Shown in pieces: positions 54,829 through 63,354 of a DNA stretch of 64,000 nt (positions are counted from its first letter, which is position 1; the number at the start of each line of letters is the position of its first letter). The translations under genes were made by a program, and so were the position numbers. The notes under the pieces were generated by a model, which saw only the letters and a program-made list of their open reading frames with translations, had not been told where the DNA came from and made no database searches. Source of the stretch: Novilysobacter antarcticus (lineage in GTDB: Bacteria > Pseudomonadota > Gammaproteobacteria > Xanthomonadales > Xanthomonadaceae); assembly GCF_019802285.1 (NCBI RefSeq), contig NZ_JAIEUJ010000002.1:124001-188000 (forward strand). The letters are read 5' to 3'.

Positions 54829-56225
54829 TGCTCCAGCACCTTGTCGGCCTTGCGGAAATAGTCGTGGTACTCGTCGAGCCGGCCGCTGATTTCCAGCAGG
54901 CGCGCCAGCGCCACGTCGTAGTCGTAGGCCGCCTGCGCGCGCTCGACCATCGCGCCACCCAGCTGCAGGCGGGCATCGATGACGTCGAGCGAGGTCACCT
55001 GGCCTTCGCGAAACGACAGCTCCTGCAAGCGCAGGTTCTCCCGGGACAATTCGATCGAGCTGTCCAGCAACAGGTACTGCTGGCGTGCCGATTCCAGCTC
55101 GTTGTAGGCCTTGCTTACGCCCGAAGTGATCTGGTTACGCGCCTCCCGCAGCCCGGCCTCGGCCGCGAACTCCTGCTCGCGGGCGGCAGCAATCTGGGCG
55201 GGCCGGTTGCTGCCCGACAGGAACGTGTATTTCACGCCGATGCCGAATGCCCAGTCGGGATCCGTGATAAGCGCATCCTCGCGATGCAGGTCGTACTGGC
55301 CGAAGGCATACACCTGCGGCTTCAACTTGGCCTGCTGCACCTTCACGCCCTCGCTCGCCTGCTCACCGAGCGCCTGCAGGCGCCGGATCTGCGGGTGCTG
55401 GGAAAGCGCCTGATCGCGGTACATCTGCATCGGCTCCGTCGCGCTGCTGATCACGAACAACGGGGTCGTGGTGGCGATGGGTCGCTCGCTGCGCAACAGG
55501 TTGGCCAGCGACTCACTGATGGTGTCCAGATCGTTGATCGCGCGCTGGTAGTCGCGCTCGGCCTGATCGCGCGCCACGGTCGCCTGCAGTCGTTGCGCCC
55601 GGGTCGCAAAGCCTTCGCGTTCGAGCTTTTCGGCATTCTCCACATGGCGCTGCAAGCCGTCGCGCACATCGCGGCGAACCTCCAGCGCCTGTCGCGCCAG
55701 TTGCTGACCGAAATACCGCTGCACCAGTTGCAGCACCTGCGATTGCGACTCAAGGTCCCGCTCCGCCGTTGCCTGGCGCACCGCGGCAGCAGCGGCCGCC
55801 TGCGCCGCCGGAATCTGCCCGCCGCTGTAGATCGGCACCACGGTGCTCAACACCGGGCGCAACCGCCAGTCGCGTTCGCGGAATTGCAGCGGGCTGGGAA
55901 TACCGAACGCCCCGGCGACCGGCGCCAATGAGCCCAGCGGCAGGGACAGTGTTTTCTGGAACTGCATCTCCCGCACGTCGATCGACACCTCGGGAACCCG
56001 GAGCGAGCGGGTGGCCTGGGCCAGGTCGAGCTTGCCCCGCACGCTCGCGTCAGCAGCGGCCAGTGCGTCGGATGACTGCTCCAGCGTCCATCGGGCTTCT
56101 TCGAAGCTCAGGGCCTGCGCGGCCGGCTCCTGCGACCACGCGGCGCCGAACAGCGATATACCGAGAAGGCAGAACAGTGCGCCGGAAGATTTGCGTGGAT
56201 GGCGATTTCCCGGCATTCCAATCAT
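54825..56225 (-). CDS. TolC-family outer-membrane efflux protein
   Basis: This 466-residue channel protein has a signal peptide (cleavage near AWSQ, about 31) and two OEP domains with long coiled-coil helices (about 40-240 and 260-455). It completes a tripartite export system with the HlyD and permease genes, all coupled by short overlaps. The ATG at 56225 has a GAGG/GGGGA site. It starts 91 bases after the copper chaperone gene and may have its own promoter there. Confidence 0.9.
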   Translation of the reverse strand: MIGMPGNRHPRKSSGALFCLLGISLFGAAWSQEPAAQALSFEEARWTLEQSSDALAAADASVRGKLDLAQATRSLRVPEVSIDVREMQFQKTLSLPLGSLAPVAGAFGIPSPLQFRERDWRLRPVLSTVVPIYSGGQIPAAQAAAAAAVRQATAERDLESQSQVLQLVQRYFGQQLARQALEVRRDVRDGLQRHVENAEKLEREGFATRAQRLQATVARDQAERDYQRAINDLDTISESLANLLRSERPIATTTPLFVISSATEPMQMYRDQALSQHPQIRRLQALGEQASEGVKVQQAKLKPQVYAFGQYDLHREDALITDPDWAFGIGVKYTFLSGSNRPAQIAAAREQEFAAEAGLREARNQITSGVSKAYNELESARQQYLLLDSSIELSRENLRLQELSFREGQVTSLDVIDARLQLGGAMVERAQAAYDYDVALARLLEISGRLDEYHDYFRKADKVLEQ

Positions 56226-56315
56226 TCCCCGACCTCATCGCGAAACCGCCTGATCAAACCACGATGCCTGGATGAAACCCGCATCAAACAGCCGCCCGCG
56301 ACAGCGATGGGTGAA

Positions 56316-56765
56316 CTACTTGCGGATCTCAAAATCGCCGGAAACAGTCCTGCCATCGTCAAGTTTGAAATCGATCCGGATCACATCGCCGGCCACGGGC
56401 GTGCGTTTGGGCTTCATCAGCATCATATGCAGGCCACCGGGTTTGAGCGTGACGCTCTCGCCGGCCGGCACCGTGAGCTTGGGAATCGCGCGCATCTTCG
56501 CCATGCCATCCTCGAAGCGGGTCTCGTGGATGGACACCTCATCAAAGCCCGGACTGCTGCCCGACACCACGGTCACCCCAGTGTCGCAGGGGTTGGCGAT
56601 GGCACCGAAGCCCGCCAGGACCGGGATGGCGGCGGGTGGCACGCGGATCCAGCCATCGTTGATTTTCAGCAGGCATTCGGCATCGGCCGCGGCGGCCACT
56701 GGCGAGACCAGACTGAATGCGACAGCGACGAGGGAACCCAGCAGGGAAACGCGGAGGGTGTTCAT
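56316..56765 (-). CDS. PCu(A)C periplasmic copper chaperone
   Basis: This 149-residue protein has a signal peptide (VAAAADA, about 27) and a DUF461/PCu(A)C domain. The copper-binding set HETRFEDGM...M...GGLHMMLMKP shows His and Met ligands in the family spacing. It delivers copper to cytochrome oxidase CuA or protects against copper. It also carries a Cys pair (ECLL and NPCDT). It is on the same strand as the exporter genes but separated by 90 bases, and divergent from the DUF4139 gene. Confidence 0.9.
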   Translation of the reverse strand: MNTLRVSLLGSLVAVAFSLVSPVAAAADAECLLKINDGWIRVPPAAIPVLAGFGAIANPCDTGVTVVSGSSPGFDEVSIHETRFEDGMAKMRAIPKLTVPAGESVTLKPGGLHMMLMKPKRTPVAGDVIRIDFKLDDGRTVSGDFEIRK

Positions 56766-56803
56766 GCCCTTATGATACCGACAGGTCGAGACTGGAGTCC
56801 GAG

Positions 56804-58369
56804 ATGCGCCGAACGCTGCCCTTCCTTGCCGTCGCTATAGTGCTAGCCGCGTGTTCGGGCAAGCCTGAATCCGACCCCGAGGCCCCGCCTCCAGCCGCTA
56901 AACCCACTCCGCCGCCGGCGAGCACGGCGGCCAATCCGGAAAGTGGCACCACCCGCCTCACCATCTACAGCGGCGATTACGAGTCCTTGTCGAATGACAC
57001 CCTCGCCCGCGCCGGCATGCCGGGGTTCGCCCTGGTCGAACGCCCGCTGCATTACAGCCTCAAGTCCGGCATCAACGCCGTGTCGGCCAATGGCATGCCG
57101 CGCTCGATGGACGTCGAGGCCGCCCAGCTGCAACCGCGCTCGGACGGCATCACCCTGCTGTCTCAGCGTTTCGTCGCGCCCCTGTCGGGCACCGATGAGG
57201 TCATCGCGCAGGTGATCGGCCAGCGGATCGTGGTCGAGCACACCGCCGGCACCGCCAAACAGAGCGACAACGGCGTGTTGCTGGCCGCCAATGACGGACT
57301 GACCTTGGCGCTGGGCGATGGCCGCATCAAGGTCATCCGCGACTACGACAACTTCAGCGTGGTCGAAGGCAGCAAGCTGGTGCCGCAGCAGGCAGAGCTG
57401 CGCTGGACCGTGCAGGCCGACAACGCCGGCGACGCCAACTTCCTGCTCAGTTACCCGATGGGTGGCATGGCGTGGCGCGCCGAGTACCGCGCCACGCTGG
57501 CCAATGCGGACGCCGAAGCCAAGGAATGCAAGCTGGCGTTGGACGGCGCTGCGCTGCTGGTCAACCGCTCGGGCGTCGGCTTCGGCAATGCCCGGATCAC
57601 GCTCGTCGCCGGCGAGCCCGCGCGGGCCAGCGGCCGTCCGGAGATGGCCATGCGCGGCAGCTATGACGCTGTTTCCGCTGCGGCGCCCAAGATGATGGAC
57701 ATGCCGTCGGTGCGTCAGTCGGGCGAGTACCACGCCTACGAACTGCCCAACAGCATCACCGTCGCCAACGGCGTGGTGGAGCGGGTTCCGCTGTTTGCCC
57801 AGTTGCCCGAGGTCGCCTGCGAGCGCGCATACACGGTCGGCCAGAGCGGCGACACCTGGATCCCGCCGCGGCCGCTGATCGAACCGGTCCAGCGCGGCCA
57901 GACCGGCAAACTGCCCGTCACGGCCACCGTATCGGTACGCAACGCCAAAGAGGCGGGACTGGGCCAGCCACTGCCGGCCGGCCGTGTGCGCGTGTTCGAC
58001 GGCAGCGACTTCCTGGGCGAATCGATGCTGGCGCATACCGCCGAGGGCGCGGACATCACCCTGCAAGTGGGCCAGCCGTTCGACCTGCGCGCCGAGCGCG
58101 AAGCCACCGACTTCCGCCTGGACCGGGCGGGCCGCACGATCACCGAGTCATTCGCGATCACCCTGGGCAACGCAAAGGACAAGGACGCAACCATCCAGGT
58201 ACTGGAAAACCTGCCGCGCTGGAGCGACTGGGAAATCATCGCCTCAAGCGTTCCGGCAACCAAGAAGGGTGCGAACCAGGTGGAGTTCGACGTCCCGGTA
58301 CCTGCCAAGGGCGAGACCGTGCTGACCTACACCGTCCGCTATCGCTGGACCGAGGGCGACAAGCCGTGA
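56804..58369 (+). CDS. DUF4139 domain lipoprotein
   Basis: This 521-residue protein has a lipoprotein signal (AIVLAACSG, Cys about 17), a Pro-rich linker to about 45, and a long beta-rich DUF4139 region (YPMGGMAWRAEYRATL; VPLFAQLPEV; the C-terminal EVLENLPRWSDWEI-like segment). DUF4139 is also in the mucoidy inhibitor MuiA family, but this protein lacks the MuiA coiled-coil N-terminus. Function unknown. Start ATG 56804 has GGAG. It overlaps the enoyl-CoA hydratase by 4 bases (GTGA). Confidence 0.85.
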   Translation: MRRTLPFLAVAIVLAACSGKPESDPEAPPPAAKPTPPPASTAANPESGTTRLTIYSGDYESLSNDTLARAGMPGFALVERPLHYSLKSGINAVSANGMPRSMDVEAAQLQPRSDGITLLSQRFVAPLSGTDEVIAQVIGQRIVVEHTAGTAKQSDNGVLLAANDGLTLALGDGRIKVIRDYDNFSVVEGSKLVPQQAELRWTVQADNAGDANFLLSYPMGGMAWRAEYRATLANADAEAKECKLALDGAALLVNRSGVGFGNARITLVAGEPARASGRPEMAMRGSYDAVSAAAPKMMDMPSVRQSGEYHAYELPNSITVANGVVERVPLFAQLPEVACERAYTVGQSGDTWIPPRPLIEPVQRGQTGKLPVTATVSVRNAKEAGLGQPLPAGRVRVFDGSDFLGESMLAHTAEGADITLQVGQPFDLRAEREATDFRLDRAGRTITESFAITLGNAKDKDATIQVLENLPRWSDWEIIASSVPATKKGANQVEFDVPVPAKGETVLTYTVRYRWTEGDKP

Positions 58370-59145
58370 GCCAGGTCAAGGCCACGATCCATGGCGACGT
58401 GGTCGAGTTGCAACTGGCACGTGCGCCGGTCAACGCGCTGGACCCGGCCCTGTGCCGGGAGTTGCACCACGCGGTGGCTTCGGCGATCGGCGAGGGCGCG
58501 CGCGGCATTGTGCTGACCGGCTCGCCGCGGATCTTTTCCGCCGGCCTGGACGTTCCCCACCTGCTGTCACTGGGTAATGACCGCAAGGCCATCACCGAAG
58601 CCTGGCAGGCGTTTTTTGGCGCGGCACGCGCGCTCGCGGCAAGTCCGATCCCGGTGGTCGCCGCGCTCACCGGCCACGCCCCTGCCGGCGGTTGCGTGTA
58701 CGCGCTGTGCTGCGATTACCGGATCATGGCTGCCGGAGATTTCCGCATCGGGCTGAATGAGACCCGGGTGGGCCTGATCGCCCCCGAGGGCATCCAGCGC
58801 CTGATGCGCCGTGTGGTCGGGCCGCATCGCGCCGAGCGCTTGCTGGTGTCCGGAGAGATGGTCGATGCGGCCACTGCGCTGCGGATCGGGCTGGTCGATG
58901 AACTGGTCGACATGGGCCCGGAGCACGACACCAGCGGCCTCGTCGGGCGCGCGCATGAGTGGCTGCAAGCGCTGTTGGCCCTGCCGCACGACGCCATGCG
59001 CCACACCCGTGATATTGCCCGCGCCGAGGTGGTCGAAGCCCTGCAGCCCGAGCACGTGGATCTGGAGCGCTTCGTCGATGCGTGGCTCGAACCCGGCACC
59101 CAGAGCGCACTGAAGGCGCTGGTGGCACAGCTGGGCAAAAAATAG
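58366..59145 (+). CDS. Enoyl-CoA hydratase/isomerase family protein
   Basis: This 259-residue crotonase-fold protein starts at GTG 58366. Oxyanion-hole segments SAGLDVPHLL and GHAPAGGCVYALCCDYRIM are present. LNETRVGLIAPEGI shows Glu at the hydratase acid position, but the second catalytic Glu is not evident (position is occupied by Gly-Cys-Val), which fits an isomerase more than a hydratase. Coupled to the DUF4139 gene by overlap. The specific substrate is unknown. Confidence 0.85.
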   Translation: MSQVKATIHGDVVELQLARAPVNALDPALCRELHHAVASAIGEGARGIVLTGSPRIFSAGLDVPHLLSLGNDRKAITEAWQAFFGAARALAASPIPVVAALTGHAPAGGCVYALCCDYRIMAAGDFRIGLNETRVGLIAPEGIQRLMRRVVGPHRAERLLVSGEMVDAATALRIGLVDELVDMGPEHDTSGLVGRAHEWLQALLALPHDAMRHTRDIARAEVVEALQPEHVDLERFVDAWLEPGTQSALKALVAQLGKK

Positions 59146-59177
59146 GTCTTCGGGTGGACCGTGTATAACCGGGCACC

Positions 59178-59267
59178 GGGGGTGAATGCCCTTGGGTGCG
59201 AATGTCCCCCGGCACCGATGGAGCCTGTGCCTCCTCCTTTATTTCACACCCAAGGGCATTCGCCCCC
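59178..59267. repeat. Long imperfect inverted repeat
   Basis: Arms 59178-59198 (ggggg-tgaatgcccttgggtg) and 59247-59267 (cacccaagggcattc-gccccc) are complementary over 21 bases with one mismatch, separated by 48 bases. A competing short stem can form between the GGGGG at 59178 and the CCCCC at 59206. It lies between two convergent genes and has no long T-run, so it is either an unusual bidirectional terminator or a repeat element. Confidence 0.75.
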
Positions 59268-59330
59268 GCCGTTTCAGCATGACGGTGGTTGTAGAAGTAA
59301 AAGCCCAGCAGGTCACAGCCTGCGCGCTGG

Positions 59331-60221
59331 TTAGGCGCCGGTCGCGACCGGGCGCGTTGGGTCTTCGATCCAACCACTCCAGGAACCGGTGAACAACTTC
59401 GCGCCGGGCAGTCCGGCGTGCTCCATCGCGAGCAGGTGATGGCAGGCGGTCACGCCGGAGCCGCACATCACTACGACATCGTGCGGGTCACGCCCGCCCA
59501 GCAGTTGTTCGAACTCGCGCTTGAGTTCGGGCGCCGGTTTGAAGCCGCCTTCGGACAAATTTTCCGCATAGGGCCGGTTGATCGCGCCTGGAACATGTCC
59601 GGCGACGGTGTCCATTGGCTCGACCTCACCGCGGAAACGCTCGCTGGCGCGCGCATCCAGCAGCATCCCGCCGGCGGCCAGGTGCGCCTGGACCTGCGGC
59701 GCATCGAACAGGAGCGCCCGGTCGAAGTCGGCGTGGTAGGCCGCCGGCGTCGACGAGACGGGCGTACCGACCTCCACCAGGCATCCCTGCGCGGTCCAGC
59801 GTTTCCAGCCCCCATCCAGTACGGCGACGTCGCGGTGGCCGAGCGCACGCAGCAGGAACCACGCGCGTGCGGCTGAAAGCCCGCCGTCGCCGGCGTCGTA
59901 GACCACCACCTGGTGATCCGGGGTGATGCCCCACTCGCCCAGCCTGGCGGTAAAGTCCTCAGCCGATGGCCAGGGATGGCGGCCGCCGGGACGCGAATGG
60001 TCCGACAGATCGCGATCCAGGTCGGCGAAGTACGCCCCGGGGACATGGGACTGGCGATACGCGCGCTCGCATGCGGCCGGGTCGGCGAGCGACGACCGCG
60101 CATCAAGCACCACCACATCCGGACGACCCAGCGCCCTGGCCAGCTCCTCCACCGATAGCAGGGTTTGCCACCTCGACTCGGAAACAGGATTTGAACCAGG
60201 ATTGGAAACCTGATCAGTCAT
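59331..60221 (-). CDS. sseA: 3-mercaptopyruvate/thiosulfate sulfurtransferase
   Basis: This 296-residue two-domain rhodanese has an inactive N-terminal domain (VVLDARSSL; HVPGAYFADLDRDLSD) and a catalytic C-terminal domain. Its CGSGVTAC loop is the mercaptopyruvate-type pattern (thiosulfate enzymes have CRKGVTAC). It transfers sulfane sulfur to cyanide or thiols. It overlaps the NUDIX gene by 4 bases. It follows the DUF1289 and NUDIX genes on the minus strand. Confidence 0.92.
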   Translation of the reverse strand: MTDQVSNPGSNPVSESRWQTLLSVEELARALGRPDVVVLDARSSLADPAACERAYRQSHVPGAYFADLDRDLSDHSRPGGRHPWPSAEDFTARLGEWGITPDHQVVVYDAGDGGLSAARAWFLLRALGHRDVAVLDGGWKRWTAQGCLVEVGTPVSSTPAAYHADFDRALLFDAPQVQAHLAAGGMLLDARASERFRGEVEPMDTVAGHVPGAINRPYAENLSEGGFKPAPELKREFEQLLGGRDPHDVVVMCGSGVTACHHLLAMEHAGLPGAKLFTGSWSGWIEDPTRPVATGA

Positions 60222-60853
60222 GACACGTGCTCCAGTCGCTGCCGCAGGTTCATCAGGATAGAGGCGGTGACGCCCCAGATGCGTTGGGCGGGATAGCGAT
60301 ACTCCCAGACTTCGCGTGTACGGCCGCGATAATCGACGCGCTGGCCGACCAGGTTGGCCGGGTCAAGCAGGAACTCCAGCGGCACCTCGAACACCTCGGC
60401 GACCTCGCCGGGATCGGCATGGATGCGGTGTGCCGGGTCGATCATCGCGACCACCGGAATCACCCGGAAGCCGGTGACAGTAAGCAGCGGATCCAGCAGG
60501 CCCAAGGGGGTGACCTGCCTCGGGGACACGCCGATTTCCTCGTCGGTCTCGCGCAGGGCAGCGGCGACGGCATCGGCGTCGAACGGCTCCACCCGGCCGC
60601 CGGGAAACGCCACCTGCCCGCCGTGATGGCGCAATGCATCGGTACGTCGGGTCAGGATGACCTGGGTCGCGTCCGGCCGCGGCACGAGGCCGACCAGGAC
60701 CGCGGCATCCAACTGGGTGTCACCCGGCAACAGAAGATCATCCAGCTCGGCCAGGTTCCAGGCCGGACCGGTGGGCGGCGTCCGCAGCGGATGCAGTGCA
60801 CGCCGGAGCCGGCCGCTGGCGTCCAGGCGCGCAACCAGCGCCGGGTCGCTCAC
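60218..60853 (-). CDS. CoA-type NUDIX pyrophosphatase (NudL-like)
   Basis: This 211-residue hydrolase splits CoA and acyl-CoA to 3',5'-ADP and acyl-phosphopantetheine. The CoA-specific signature LRHHGGQVAFPGGRVE precedes the NUDIX helix (ALRETDEEIGV). The start is GTG 60853, which overlaps the DUF1289 stop (GTGA). A longer frame to 60967 is rejected as it adds a low-complexity Arg-rich leader across that gene. Three-gene group DUF1289-NUDIX-sseA is tightly packed. Confidence 0.88.
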   Translation of the reverse strand: MSDPALVARLDASGRLRRALHPLRTPPTGPAWNLAELDDLLLPGDTQLDAAVLVGLVPRPDATQVILTRRTDALRHHGGQVAFPGGRVEPFDADAVAAALRETDEEIGVSPRQVTPLGLLDPLLTVTGFRVIPVVAMIDPAHRIHADPGEVAEVFEVPLEFLLDPANLVGQRVDYRGRTREVWEYRYPAQRIWGVTASILMNLRQRLEHVS

Positions 60854-61035
60854 CCGCGCCCTGCCTCGCGATCGGGCAATACGACGTCCATCAGGTGCGC
60901 ACGCTCGCGGTCGTCCATCTGCGACCAGCGGGCAATCTCGTCGCCGGTGCGGTGGCAGCCGTCGCACCGGCCGCGCTCATCCAGGCAACACACGCCGGTG
61001 CAGGGAGTGAGCATGGGCGGCAAGGGCTGGTACAC
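60850..61035 (-). CDS. DUF1289 domain protein
   Basis: This 61-residue protein is mainly the DUF1289 motif: PCTGVCCLDERGRCDGCHRTGDEIARW, with four core cysteines that suggest metal binding. The start is GTG 61035 with AGGAG seven bases upstream. DUF1289 proteins are small and uncharacterised, often next to Fe-S or NUDIX genes. Overlaps the NUDIX gene by 4 bases, so they are coupled. An ATG at 61014 is an alternative start that shortens the leader. Confidence 0.85.
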   Translation of the reverse strand: MYQPLPPMLTPCTGVCCLDERGRCDGCHRTGDEIARWSQMDDRERAHLMDVVLPDREAGRG

Positions 61036-61070
61036 GGCGAGACTCCTGAAAGCAATATTCCATATCCCAG

Positions 61071-61106
61071 AAACGCGTTGCGCCGGACAGGGCCGGCGCA
61101 ACGTTT
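61071..61106 (-). terminator. Hairpin terminator after the FKBP gene
   Basis: An 11-bp perfect stem (cgttgcgccgg/ccggcgcaacg) with a 6-base loop is followed by only a short T3 on either side. It lies between the FKBP gene and DUF1289. Confidence 0.7.
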
Positions 61107-61142
61107 GGGACGGGTCGCGGACCAGGCCGCGGGTACACCTTA

Positions 61143-61832
61143 TTACTTGACGCTGACCAGCTTGATCTCGAACTGCACCGCCATGTTGGGCGGAATGCCG
61201 GTACGCGGATCGGCACCATAGGCCTTGTCAGCCGGCAAGGTGACTTCCCACTTGGAACCGGCGGGCATCATCTGCAGTGCTTCGCGCATTGCCGGCATTT
61301 CGACTTCGGTGAGCTTGATGTCGGGCATCGGACGAGCCTGCGACGCTTCGCCTTCCTGACGCTGGCCCCACGGGAACGGACCGGCCACTTCCAGCGAAAC
61401 GGTGCTCGCTGCGGTCGGCTTGGCACCCTTGCCCGCTTCGATCACGCGGTACTGGACGCCGCTGGGCAGCGCCTGCACGCCAGCCTTGGACTTGTTCTGG
61501 GCGATGAAGGCGTCGCTGCGGGTCTTGTTTTCAGCCGCCGCCGAATCCCATGCTGCCTTGGCCTTGGCCTGCTGGCGCTTCTGCATGTTCTCCACAGCAC
61601 TGCGGAGCTGGTCGACCGGCACGGCCGGATCCTTCTTCGCGTAGCCGTCCTGCAGGCCCTTGCTGATGGTGCCGACGTCGAGCGCTTCGCCGCTTTCGCT
61701 GGCATTCCGTCCCAGATCATAACCAAGCGCGTAGCTCAGCTTGCCTTTCTCGGTTGAGGTGTCCTGGGCGAAGGCTTGGCCTGCGGTCAGGGTCAAGGCC
61801 GCAACGGCGACCGCAATCAAACGCAACTTCAT
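61143..61832 (-). CDS. FKBP-type peptidyl-prolyl isomerase, degenerate active site
   Basis: This 229-residue periplasmic protein of Mip/FkpA type has a signal peptide (AFAQ, about 23) and an N-terminal helical dimerisation domain (KLSYALGYDLGRN; about 30-115). The C-terminal FKBP-like fold retains AYG and GIPPN near the end. The region that should hold the catalytic Tyr, Phe-Asp and Trp is replaced (VAGPFPWGQRQEGEASQARP), so isomerase activity is doubtful and chaperone function more likely. Strong site GGAGG before ATG 61832. Confidence 0.85.
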   Translation of the reverse strand: MKLRLIAVAVAALTLTAGQAFAQDTSTEKGKLSYALGYDLGRNASESGEALDVGTISKGLQDGYAKKDPAVPVDQLRSAVENMQKRQQAKAKAAWDSAAAENKTRSDAFIAQNKSKAGVQALPSGVQYRVIEAGKGAKPTAASTVSLEVAGPFPWGQRQEGEASQARPMPDIKLTEVEMPAMREALQMMPAGSKWEVTLPADKAYGADPRTGIPPNMAVQFEIKLVSVK

Positions 61833-62026
61833 TCGGTAAAACCTCCGGAGGTGACGCGAAGCGGACGCACCGCCCCGATTGGGATGCCACGCCGGTCAAC
61901 AGCCCCGGGCGGACACGATAGGATAACGACGCGAGGGCTTAACCGCCACTGACGACTCAAGTCCGACCACTCCGTGGCCGGCAAGTTCCGCAATCCACCC
62001 GTTTATTCTTTTCCGGACCCGATCTG

Positions 62027-62821
62027 ATGCCCGAAACCGCTGCTTCCACCATCGTCACCGTCGCCGACCACGCTGCCGTCCGCGTGATCACCGTCAACCG
62101 CCCGGACAAGTTGAACGCCCTGAATGCCGCCACGCTTGACGCGCTATTCGCGGCGTTTGAGGCGGCCGACAGCGACCCAGGCGTTCGCTGTGTGGTCCTC
62201 ACCGGTGCCGGTGAGAAAGCCTTCGTCGCCGGGGCGGACATCAGCGAAATGAACACGCTGACCCCGGTCCAGGGCCGCGATTTCTCGCTGCGCGGCCAGC
62301 GCTTGATGCGACGCATCGAGAAACTCGGCAAGCCGGTGATCGCCATGGTCAACGGCTTCGCGCTGGGCGGAGGGCTGGAGCTGGCCATGTGCTGCCACCT
62401 GCGAATCGCTTCCGACCGGGCCAAGGTCGGCCAGCCTGAGGTGAACCTGGGGCTGATCCCGGGCTTTGGCGGCACCCAGCGTCTGCTGCGGCTGGCCGGA
62501 CGTGCCGCGACACTGGAGCTGTGCCTGGTCGGCGCACCCGTGGACGCTGCACGAGCGCTGGAGCTGGGCATCGTCAATCGGGTCGTTGCCGCCGCTGAGC
62601 TGCACGACGAGACCATGAAGCTGGCCAACCAGCTGGCGGCGTCCGCCCCGCTGGCCCTGCGCGGCGTGCTCGACTGCGTCAACGTGGGCGGCGAGTGCGG
62701 TATCGAGGAGGGCCTGGAGTACGAGACCGCGCAGTTCGGCCTGATGTTCTCCACCGACGACATGCGTGAAGGAACCACCGCGTTCCTTGAGCGCCGCAAG
62801 CCGGCCTTCCAGGGCAGCTGA
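62027..62821 (+). CDS. Enoyl-CoA hydratase
   Basis: This 264-residue crotonase has both catalytic Glu positions: GGGLELAMCC (first Glu) and GQPEVNLGLIPGFGG (second). Oxyanion segments KAFVAGADISEM and FALGGGLE are intact. It hydrates trans-2-enoyl-CoA in beta-oxidation or a related path. Start ATG 62027 has a weak site. 17 bases separate it from the Cys-rich unknown protein. It is a typical member, unlike the hydratase-like protein at 58366-59145. Confidence 0.93.
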   Translation: MPETAASTIVTVADHAAVRVITVNRPDKLNALNAATLDALFAAFEAADSDPGVRCVVLTGAGEKAFVAGADISEMNTLTPVQGRDFSLRGQRLMRRIEKLGKPVIAMVNGFALGGGLELAMCCHLRIASDRAKVGQPEVNLGLIPGFGGTQRLLRLAGRAATLELCLVGAPVDAARALELGIVNRVVAAAELHDETMKLANQLAASAPLALRGVLDCVNVGGECGIEEGLEYETAQFGLMFSTDDMREGTTAFLERRKPAFQGS

Positions 62822-62838
62822 ACGAGGTGGTTCCGCAG

Positions 62839-63354
62839 ATGGCTTGCGCTGCGACGCCATCGTCAGCGCCGGCCTGTGCCTGCGGCTGCGCGGATCCGCG
62901 CGGCAGCGCCGCCCATCCGGTAGGCAACGCACTGGCGATGGGCGATCTGGACCGTGCCTTCGCGTTGGGGCTGATGGACGCCATCCCCTGCCCCGCCTGC
63001 AGCGCGGACTGCGTGGCGCGGTTGGATCGCGTGCAGGGCCAGCGCCAGCAGGCGCTGGCCGCGCGGGAGCGGTATCGCCAGCGCGAAGCAAGGCTGGCGC
63101 GTCGGCGATTGGAGCGCGAGCAGCGCAAGGCCGCACTCGTCGGAGCCGTTGACGCTCAACACCCGGTGGCTGCGGGCGCGGCAGAAACGGCGCGGCCGTT
63201 CGAGGCGCCACGCGTGGTGAGCCCGGCCCTTCCGCCTGCCGCGGCCGCGGCACTGGCGCGGGCGCAGGCAAAGGCGGCGGCGCGGACGCAGGGAACGACG
63301 TCGCCAGGATCAGCAGCACCGAAGCCGCCCGCGCAGGGAGAACACGAGCGTTGA
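62839..63354 (+). CDS. Unknown Cys-rich protein with Ala/Arg-rich tail
   Basis: This 171-residue protein is not recognised. The N-terminus has Cys at residues 3, 13, 15, 17, then 51, 54 and 58 (CACGC and CPACSADC), a set that could bind zinc or a cluster. A strongly basic helical region follows (about 64-105, Arg/Glu/Ala-rich, coiled-coil-like), then an Ala/Pro-rich tail. ATG 62839 is chosen (AGGTGG upstream); GTG 62827 is possible. It overlaps nth by 4 bases, so it is cotranslated with a DNA repair enzyme. Confidence 0.75.
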   Translation: MACAATPSSAPACACGCADPRGSAAHPVGNALAMGDLDRAFALGLMDAIPCPACSADCVARLDRVQGQRQQALAARERYRQREARLARRRLEREQRKAALVGAVDAQHPVAAGAAETARPFEAPRVVSPALPPAAAAALARAQAKAAARTQGTTSPGSAAPKPPAQGEHER

